Under the pieces are notes generated by a model, which saw nothing but the letters and a program-made list of their open reading frames with translations, ran no database searches and had not been told where the DNA came from. The translations under genes were made by a program, and so were the position numbers. Below, piece after piece: positions 23,686-27,630 of a stretch of 27,630 bases of DNA. Origin of the DNA: a virus; the IMG/VR virus record IMGVR_UViG_3300045789_000328, positions 1 to 27,630 of that record; one strand, written 5' to 3'. The number at the start of each line of letters is the position of its first letter. The first letter of the stretch is position 1.

Positions 23686-23976
23686 TTACCGCTCAATCCA
23701 AGCGGAAATAAGTCCAATCAAGGCGGATATAGCCAAGACTAATGATACCACAAGTGTGATTTGGGGTAGAGTGAGCCAAAATACCACCAAAACAGCCGAA
23801 ACCCAGAACCCCGAGCACCAGTTACAGGTGATTAGGTATCCAATTTTAGTCGTTGGTGGAAACTTTGACCATACTTTGTTGCGAAAACCGTCGGCAATCG
23901 CATCGGTGGTGATGATGTGGGTGGCTCTAAAAGCTGCCAGCCCAAGAATCAGTAAAGTTACTAAATCAATCGTCAT
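23686..23976 (-). CDS. DUF1360-like small membrane protein
   Basis: A 96-residue protein with an N-terminal hydrophobic segment (about 4-18, LVTLLILGLAAFRATH) and a C-terminal one or two (about 56-92, WVSAVLVVFW and VVSLVLAISALIGLISA). Between them is the motif TDAIADGFRNKVWSKF and YLITCNWCSGFWVS, where the CxWCxGFW signature marks the DUF1360 family found in phages and in Bacillus. The function is unknown. In phages it has been suggested to be holin-like, but the portal-adjacent position argues equally for a virion or membrane-docking role. AAGGA precedes the ATG at 23976, which lies just after the previous stop. Confidence 0.75.
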   Translation of the reverse strand: MTIDLVTLLILGLAAFRATHIITTDAIADGFRNKVWSKFPPTTKIGYLITCNWCSGFWVSAVLVVFWLTLPQITLVVSLVLAISALIGLISAWIER

Positions 23977-23978
23977 TT

Positions 23979-24338
23979 TTAGTCCTTAATCGAGTTTAAA
24001 GTTTTGTATGGGTTCCATCCGCGAAGGCGAGACCCACAACCGCAACCTGTATCTTTCTTAAATGCTAGCATCTTTCCGGACGAAGTGACAACAAAAGAAT
24101 CTAGAGTAGATTTTTCTGAGGGGATAAACTCTTGATATGTTTCTCTAAAAACAATCTGTGGGCCCTGATCTCCGTCTTTAGCCACAACAATATGCTCATC
24201 AGTGACAATCACCCTTGTAATTTCCATGTACGTTGAGCCCTTTGTTGGCTCAAAGCTCCTTAAAGTGGTGACATCTTCAACTTTGTCCGCCGATATTGCC
24301 ACTAAGTGGCATGGAAATCTGTCCATTAGCACTTTCAT
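23979..24338 (-). CDS. Conserved small protein next to terminase, unknown function
   Basis: A 119-residue protein of mainly beta character (LVAISADKVEDVTTL, MEITRVIVTDEHIVVAKDG, SFVVTSSGKMLAFKK) ending in a CGCGSRLRGWNPY motif at about 98-110. Similar Cys-Gly-Cys-Gly-Ser-Arg-Leu-Arg endings occur in small proteins beside terminase genes of other actinophages, as I recall, with no known function. The two close Cys could bind metal. Ribosome site GGGTGAGG overlaps the terminase stop codon region, so translation is probably coupled to terminase. Confidence 0.72.
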   Translation of the reverse strand: MKVLMDRFPCHLVAISADKVEDVTTLRSFEPTKGSTYMEITRVIVTDEHIVVAKDGDQGPQIVFRETYQEFIPSEKSTLDSFVVTSSGKMLAFKKDTGCGCGSRLRGWNPYKTLNSIKD

Positions 24339-24340
24339 GA

Positions 24341-25750
24341 CTACCTCACCCTAAAAGTGCCACCAGCGGAGCCGCGACTAGTGTTTGGGAGGCCAATTTT
24401 ACGGTCTCCCATGGATTTTGCACGTAATTTGCCACCCGAGAAGCCAGCTGGTGGCTTAATTAGTAGCGCAGTAAGTGCGTGGACCAGTGCGTCGATGCGG
24501 TCAGGGGATTTTCCCTCACCTGGAACCCAAGAAATCATCTGAGTCTCCAAATCCGTGAGGCGCCCAACGTGGTGAACGCGCTGTTGCTCGTAAGCGAGAC
24601 TGATTGGCTCTGCTCGGAGCTGTTTTCCCTGCTTTGAGTGCACTTCAAGGACCTTAATTGAAGGATCAATGGTGTTAATAGCGTTTCTGACCATTGCACC
24701 ACCCTGGTTGACCTCTGCAACCACTGGGCAGCCCCATTTTCGGGCCATATCTACCACTCTTTGAGCCCAAACGGTAGGTGAGCCAAGAACTGATGCGTCT
24801 TCAAGCACCCAAGCGTTGCGCTTATACAGGTCAGGCTCTGCAGAAGAAGCCACAACTACGATTCCACACTCATCACGAGGGTTTTCAGCAACAGAAGGGT
24901 CAACTCCGATGATGCGTAGTGGAGTGGAGAATGGGTACTGGGACTCTCGCCCAGCTTCAATTATCTCCTCTGTCCACATTGCACCTTCTGTGGCTTCAAG
25001 CATCTCGCCATAGAGCTCTTGACGAGCTAGAACCGTACCTTCGTAGACGCCCAACATTGTGTCAAGGTATGAGCCAGCAAGGTTTCCAGCATTGTCCATG
25101 GTTGAGCCGCGAGTGACTACAACGTTAGGACCCTTACCGGCCTCTTCAATAAGTTTATAGAGGAGCGGAGTACGCTTTGGCGTGGTGGTGACTAGGATCT
25201 TTGGATGGGAACCGAGACGGGTTCCAACGCGGAGGTTGTCAAAGGCTGTCATGCCAGCAGCATCTGGAGTTTGACGCCAGGCTGCAATCTCGTCGCCCCA
25301 TGCGTGTGTGAACTGCGGACCACGAAGACCGTCAGGTTCGTCAGCTGTAAAAAGAGTTGCGGTATTTCCGTTGGGCCAAGTTAGACGTCTCTTCGAAGGC
25401 TCGTAGTGTGGCTTCTCGCTAGGGGGAGATACGGAGATAATTCCGGACTCTCCTTCAACGATAACGTCACGAACGTCGGCAGCGGTACGAGCTACTAAAG
25501 CAAAGCGACGTTGTCCAGTGTTTGTGTATTTGGCCATTTCGCGAACCCACTCAGATGCGAGGCGGGTCTTACCAAATCCACGACCTGCAAGTACAAGCCA
25601 AACGTTCCAGTCGCCTTCCGGAGCCTGCTGCTCTGGGCGCCCCCAAACAGACCAGTCCCACAGGAGTGCCTCGGGATCCATGTCAGCGAGTGCTTCAGCC
25701 CTGGCCTCTGGAGAGAGGTCGGCGAGTAGTTCCATAATGCTTTTGCCCAT
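24341..25750 (-). CDS. terL: Terminase large subunit
   Basis: The DNA-packaging motor: an N-terminal ATPase and a C-terminal RNase H-fold nuclease, docking on the portal. At 469 residues it is full length. Walker A is LAGRGFGKT (54-62), Walker B is HAWGDE (149-154, catalytic E154), and the coupling motif is TTTPK (188-192). Nuclease acidic residues are D284 in IIGVDPS, E346 in VAEVNQGG, and D417/D420 in SPDRIDAL. All motifs are intact. The ATG at 25750 has no close ribosome site; AAGG lies about 15 bases upstream inside a small hairpin (TAAGGT paired with ACCTTA, 25771-25748), so initiation may be regulated. It is the first gene after the tmRNA cassette and its terminator. No obvious small terminase lies directly beside it. 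Confidence 0.95.
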   Translation of the reverse strand: MGKSIMELLADLSPEARAEALADMDPEALLWDWSVWGRPEQQAPEGDWNVWLVLAGRGFGKTRLASEWVREMAKYTNTGQRRFALVARTAADVRDVIVEGESGIISVSPPSEKPHYEPSKRRLTWPNGNTATLFTADEPDGLRGPQFTHAWGDEIAAWRQTPDAAGMTAFDNLRVGTRLGSHPKILVTTTPKRTPLLYKLIEEAGKGPNVVVTRGSTMDNAGNLAGSYLDTMLGVYEGTVLARQELYGEMLEATEGAMWTEEIIEAGRESQYPFSTPLRIIGVDPSVAENPRDECGIVVVASSAEPDLYKRNAWVLEDASVLGSPTVWAQRVVDMARKWGCPVVAEVNQGGAMVRNAINTIDPSIKVLEVHSKQGKQLRAEPISLAYEQQRVHHVGRLTDLETQMISWVPGEGKSPDRIDALVHALTALLIKPPAGFSGGKLRAKSMGDRKIGLPNTSRGSAGGTFRVR

Positions 25751-25760
25751 AAGGTTTATT

Positions 25761-25766
25761 AGTATA
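25761..25766 (-). promoter_or_regulatory. Possible -10 box upstream of terminase
   Basis: TATACT on the minus strand matches the -10 consensus at five of six bases and lies just after the tmRNA terminator and before terL. No convincing -35 is visible at 16-18 bases, so this would need an activator or a phage factor. The alternative is that terL is transcribed by read-through. Confidence 0.3.
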
Positions 25767-25770
25767 CCTT

Positions 25771-25824
25771 AAAAAAAGAGATGCAGGCTCTGCGGGGACA
25801 TACTCCGCTATTGCCTACATCTCT
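25771..25824 (-). terminator. Rho-independent terminator downstream of tmRNA
   Basis: On the minus strand AGAGATGTAGGC (25824-25813) pairs over 12 bp with GCCTGCATCTCT (25788-25777), one U:G pair included, with a further GCGG/CCGC stem nested in the loop. Seven U residues follow directly (25777-25771, the last stem pair overlapping). It lies about 20 bases after the tmRNA 3' end and should end the tmRNA transcript and any read-through from upstream. Confidence 0.88.
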
Positions 25825-25845
25825 GAGATTAGTATATACCAATCG

Positions 25846-26170
25846 TGAACCTGGGGGGAATCGAACCCCCGTCCAATAAGTTGTCCATCGTTCTTCTACG
25901 TGTGTAGGCTCTACCAGCCACGGTGCTGCGGTGGGTCCGATATTTTCAAGCCTCGTCACCCGCGGGCCTTTTTCTTGTTGCTCTATTTATTTAAACCCAG
26001 TGGCGATTAGTTAGAGCTACATCTACCAGTGGGACACTAAGCGGCTATTAAGCAGCTAGTGCGTATGCAGAACGTGAGTTTGCAATTATTTTTTTTGTCC
26101 GATTCAAGAGTTACAGACTTCTCTACACGCTTCACCGAATTAAGACTTACTGTCGAAACCGATCAGGCTC
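25846..26170 (-). ncRNA. ssrA: Phage-encoded tmRNA (ssrA)
   Basis: tmRNA rescues stalled ribosomes and tags the nascent protein for proteolysis. The 5' acceptor strand GAGCCTG (26170-26164) pairs over 7 bp with CAGGTTC (25853-25847), followed by discriminator A. The third pair is G:U, the alanyl-tRNA synthetase identity element. CCA is not encoded (CGA follows). The conserved CGGTTTCGAC follows the acceptor stem. The T-arm is a perfect 5-bp GGGGG/CCCCC stem around TTCGATT (25870-25854). The tag reading frame starts at GCA (26083) and gives ANSRSAYALAA, then TAA TAG. The body between tag and T-arm holds GC-rich paired segments where the pseudoknots are expected. The length is about 325 nt. Terminators flank it on both sides. 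Other phage tmRNAs are known, for example in the Bxz1 group of mycobacteriophages. Confidence 0.95.
26048..26083 (-). other. tmRNA tag-peptide reading frame (ANSRSAYALAA)
   Basis: The resume codon GCA at 26083-26081 starts an 11-residue tag ending in ALAA, the degron read by ClpXP-type proteases, closed by tandem stops TAA TAG. An A/T-rich stretch precedes the resume codon, as usual for tmRNA. Confidence 0.9.
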
Positions 26171-26192
26171 ATACATATTTAGTTGTAGCAAA

Positions 26193-26198
26193 AGTATA
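26193..26198 (-). promoter_or_regulatory. Possible -10 box for tmRNA
   Basis: TATACT on the minus strand lies 22 bases before the mature tmRNA 5' end, so a transcript would start with a leader of about 16 bases to be removed by RNase P. No good -35 is seen because that position falls in the preceding terminator hairpin. The same hexamer occurs in front of terL. Confidence 0.35.
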
Positions 26199-26200
26199 GC

Positions 26201-26235
26201 AAAGAAATGCGGGCCCTGCCTAAACAGGACCCGCA
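26201..26235 (-). terminator. Rho-independent terminator between the small-gene operon and tmRNA
   Basis: On the minus strand TGCGGGTCCTG (26235-26225) pairs over 11 bp, with one U:G, with CAGGGCCCGCA (26218-26208) around a 6-base loop, followed by TTTCTTT (26207-26201). It is a GC-rich intrinsic terminator ending the transcript of the five small genes upstream. Confidence 0.87.
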
Positions 26236-26255
26236 GATCTAGATACGTTTTCCAA

Positions 26256-26327
26256 CCTCCTAAGTAGGACATCTTCGGTCTATCTAGCTAGGGCTTTCGC
26301 CACTTATAGTGTACCGCTACTTGGAGG
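26256..26327 (-). ncRNA. Structured RNA element overlapping the end of the 44-residue ORF
   Basis: On the minus strand CCTCCAAGTAG (26327-26317) pairs with CTACTTAGGAGG (26267-26256) over 11 bp with one bulged A. Inside, CGGT/ACCG, CTAT/ATAG and GGC-GAAA-GCC nest in order, the last capped by a GNRA tetraloop. The outer 5' arm contains the stop codon TAG of the 44-residue ORF. No U-run follows directly; a separate terminator stands 20 bases on. It matches no riboswitch or ribozyme core I can recall. It could be a 3'-UTR stability element, a processed small RNA, or a translation-termination regulator. Confidence 0.55.
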
Positions 26328-26451
26328 AAGGGACTACTGAGACGTCCGTAAAGTCTGACTTTTGGTCTTCTTCTGGCTCTCTGGCTTCGTCGCTCATTCC
26401 GTGAGGGAATGGGCACTTTGCTTCGCTGCTGTTGATTTCGTAGTTTTCCAT
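26317..26451 (-). CDS. 44-residue small protein, unknown function
   Basis: A short ORF starting at ATG 26451, which shares one base with the TAA of the upstream gene (TAATG), with a very good AAGGAGA ribosome site 6 bases before it. The product begins MENYEINSSEAKCPFPHG; a KCPFPHG turn (residues 12-18) carries its only Cys and a His, and the rest is acidic and hydrophilic, ending in VVPSSK. The ribosome site and coupling make it a likely real gene. Its stop codon lies in the base stem of the RNA structure that follows. No family is recognised. Confidence 0.68.
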   Translation of the reverse strand: MENYEINSSEAKCPFPHGMSDEAREPEEDQKSDFTDVSVVPSSK

Positions 26452-26669
26452 TACTTATCTCCTTCTTTGTTTAGATTGTGACAAACTGAACGCGCTATTA
26501 AATCGGCGAACAATAGCCCTTGTTCTGCTGGTGTGTTGGCACCGTCAACTTTTGGGAAGTCTAGAACCTGTGCAGTACCCGCAAGAATGTCGTTAACTCT
26601 GACAGAAACTAACGCAGCAAAATTCTCCTGCTGCATTTGGATGCTGTACATGTCATAGAGCTCGTCCAC
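26451..26669 (-). CDS. Small hypothetical protein
   Basis: A 72-residue protein starting at GTG 26669, five bases after the previous TAA begins, with only a weak AGG upstream, so translation is probably coupled. It is mostly helical: MYSIQMQQENFAALVSVRVND (8-28), a loop with DFPKVDGANTP, and a second helix EQGLLFADLIARSVCHNLNK (49-68). No motif is recognised. It is the second-last gene of the operon that ends at the terminator before the tmRNA. Confidence 0.72.
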   Translation of the reverse strand: MDELYDMYSIQMQQENFAALVSVRVNDILAGTAQVLDFPKVDGANTPAEQGLLFADLIARSVCHNLNKEGDK

Positions 26670-26671
26670 TG

Positions 26672-27256
26672 TTACTTAGCCTGTGGTCGGTTGTCTTGCT
26701 TGATGGTCTGATAAACCTTAGAGGTTGCAGTGATTGGCTGCTTGTAGCCGTAGCGAACCAGGCGGAAGCGTAGAGCACCGTGAGTAACGCCGAGTCTCTT
26801 AGCTAAACGGTAAAGAGTAACGCCTTCTACAGTGTGCGCGTGATCTAGAAGCTTTGTGTACTCTTCTGCTTCTTCGCGGTACTTTGTTCCGTTGGATCGA
26901 ACAAGCTGAGCGTAAGGCTGAAGTTCTAGTAGACGTTCAAGAGTCTTTGGAGCTGGCTCGATGTATGTTGGACCAACTTTTTCTGGCTTCAGTGGAGGTT
27001 CTGGAATTTCAAAGCCCAAGTTGTAGCCGCCATCTTTTGAATGAGCAGATATACGGTTTGAGATCTGACGGATACGCTCGCGGGTTAGACCGCTAGCACC
27101 AGATATTGACTCGTAGGTCCAGTTGGCTTCAACTAGTGCCTGGATCAGAATGTCGCGTGTACTGTTGTCGGAGATCTGATCAAAGTGGATCTTGATCTCT
27201 TGTGGTAGACGTTGGTTCTTCCTTATGTACTGTGTTTTCTCTGTCATTATCTTCAT
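26672..27256 (-). CDS. DNA-binding protein with two helix-turn-helix segments
   Basis: A 194-residue basic protein. Segment 1 (about 39-69), EANWTYESISGASGLTRERI then RQISNRI, resembles sigma-70 region 4 and related helix-turn-helix units. A Pro-rich linker follows (84-104, EIPEPPLKPEKVGPTYIEPA), then a helical region. Segment 2 (about 145-171), VTLYRLAKRLGVTHGALRFR, is a second helix-turn-helix. This could be a transcription regulator of the late operon. The position a little upstream of terL also fits a small terminase, which binds DNA by an N-terminal helix-turn-helix. The ATG at 27256 follows the previous TAG by two bases with a poor ribosome site; the ATG three codons later is an alternative start. 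Confidence 0.78.
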   Translation of the reverse strand: MKIMTEKTQYIRKNQRLPQEIKIHFDQISDNSTRDILIQALVEANWTYESISGASGLTRERIRQISNRISAHSKDGGYNLGFEIPEPPLKPEKVGPTYIEPAPKTLERLLELQPYAQLVRSNGTKYREEAEEYTKLLDHAHTVEGVTLYRLAKRLGVTHGALRFRLVRYGYKQPITATSKVYQTIKQDNRPQAK

Positions 27257-27258
27257 TT

Positions 27259-27534
27259 CTACTTGAGGTACTTGTTTTTAAGTCGTTCGCCGTCTTCGAT
27301 GAATACGATTTTGTAATCTTCAGATATTAAATTCTCTATAGAGGAACCTATCTTTACGTCTGTAACATGCACCATGGACTCTATGAGGAGGACCATTCGG
27401 GCAACTTCATCAATTTCCGAGATCTCTGGGCACCATATCTCTACAGCGCAGTCGGTCATATCAAATATGCCACTCGTAGGCAATGACTCCCTCAGGTCGT
27501 CATAGTTTGTGGCAGTTATTGTCCTTGTTGTCAT
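27259..27534 (-). CDS. Small hypothetical protein
   Basis: A 91-residue acidic protein of alternating strands and helices: TRTITATNYDDLRESLP, FDMTDCAVEIWCPEISE, EVARMVLLIESMVHVTDVKIG, then EDYKIVFIEDGERL. The helix-strand alternation suggests a small alpha/beta fold. Its ATG overlaps the upstream stop as ATGA, indicating translational coupling. No family is recognised. Confidence 0.72.
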   Translation of the reverse strand: MTTRTITATNYDDLRESLPTSGIFDMTDCAVEIWCPEISEIDEVARMVLLIESMVHVTDVKIGSSIENLISEDYKIVFIEDGERLKNKYLK

Positions 27535-27630
27535 TTAGGTTCTTTCTCTGTGGTGTGTACTTTTGGCTTACCTTCGATGTCTATATCGTTTAGGTCTTTA
27601 GGGGTTTTCATGAGTGCAGCAAGTACAGCA
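27531..27630 (-). CDS. C-terminal end of an upstream gene (cut by window edge)
   Basis: An open minus-strand frame enters from the right edge and ends at TGA 27533-27531, overlapping the next ATG by the usual ATGA. The visible 32 residues end in DIDIEGKPKVHTTEKEPK, a charged hydrophilic tail. An internal ATG (26 residues before the end) has no ribosome site, so a longer gene beginning outside the window is more likely. Nothing can be said about function. Confidence 0.6.
   Translation of the reverse strand, partial: AVLAALMKTPKDLNDIDIEGKPKVHTTEKEPK

Noticed and set aside
25759-25959. 66-residue minus-strand ORF next to terL
   Set aside because: It lies within the 3' half of the tmRNA and runs through the terminator; its sequence is explained by conserved tmRNA structure and it has no ribosome site.
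26284-26319. Stop-codon read-through of the 44-residue ORF
   Set aside because: Reading past TAG gives only 11 further codons before another TAG, with no recognisable extension; the RNA structure is better treated on its own.
25740-26460. tRNA genes near the tmRNA
   Set aside because: The only tRNA-like acceptor and T-arm belong to the tmRNA; the structured element at 26256-26327 lacks a T-loop and an acceptor-like 3' end.
1-27630. CRISPR arrays, insertion sequences, attachment sites, integrase
   Set aside because: No regularly spaced direct repeats, transposase or integrase motifs, or tRNA-overlapping repeats were seen on either strand.

Overview
The window is part of the late (packaging, head and tail) region of a tailed dsDNA phage. 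Every gene I can support lies on the minus strand, so transcription runs from high to low coordinates. The terminase, head-to-tail adaptor, major tail protein and capsid-protease modules look like those of siphophages of Actinobacteria. Base composition is moderate (estimated by eye in the mid to high 40s % GC), so a low-GC, possibly aquatic, actinobacterial host is plausible, but this is inference. There are no integrase, IS, CRISPR or bacterial housekeeping genes.

Right end (27630 to 26317): five small genes. One is cut by the window edge, one encodes a protein with two helix-turn-helix segments, and the last is a 44-residue ORF whose stop codon lies inside a strong RNA structure. Next comes a compact RNA cassette: a Rho-independent terminator (26201-26235), a complete tmRNA (25846-26170) with G:U at the third acceptor pair and tag ANSRSAYALAA, then a second terminator (25771-25824).

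Packaging and head (25750 to 6679): terminase large subunit, a small conserved protein, a DUF1360-like membrane protein, portal, a Dps-like ferritin, a Cys-cluster virion-type protein, and an 897-residue polyprotein. The 897-residue ORF ends at a run of seven A followed by a hairpin. The -1 frame is open from there into a 638-residue ORF carrying a HEXXH zincin and a GNAT-like domain, so the two are probably one gene expressed by programmed frameshifting (1608 aa fusion). Two small acidic proteins follow, then a 1464-residue capsid-maturation protease polyprotein, a major capsid protein with a very acidic N-terminal scaffold, and a second capsid-like protein.

Connector and tail (6651 to 1): the major tail protein unexpectedly precedes the head-to-tail adaptor. 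Then come a small acidic protein, a tail-terminator-like protein, an HK97 gp10-like protein, two tail assembly chaperone frames joined by a textbook -1 frameshift signal (CCCAAAT plus an 8-bp stem), and the first 763 residues of the tape measure protein, cut by the left edge. Strong hairpins follow the two most abundant virion proteins (major capsid and major tail) and may reduce transcription into the lower-copy genes downstream.
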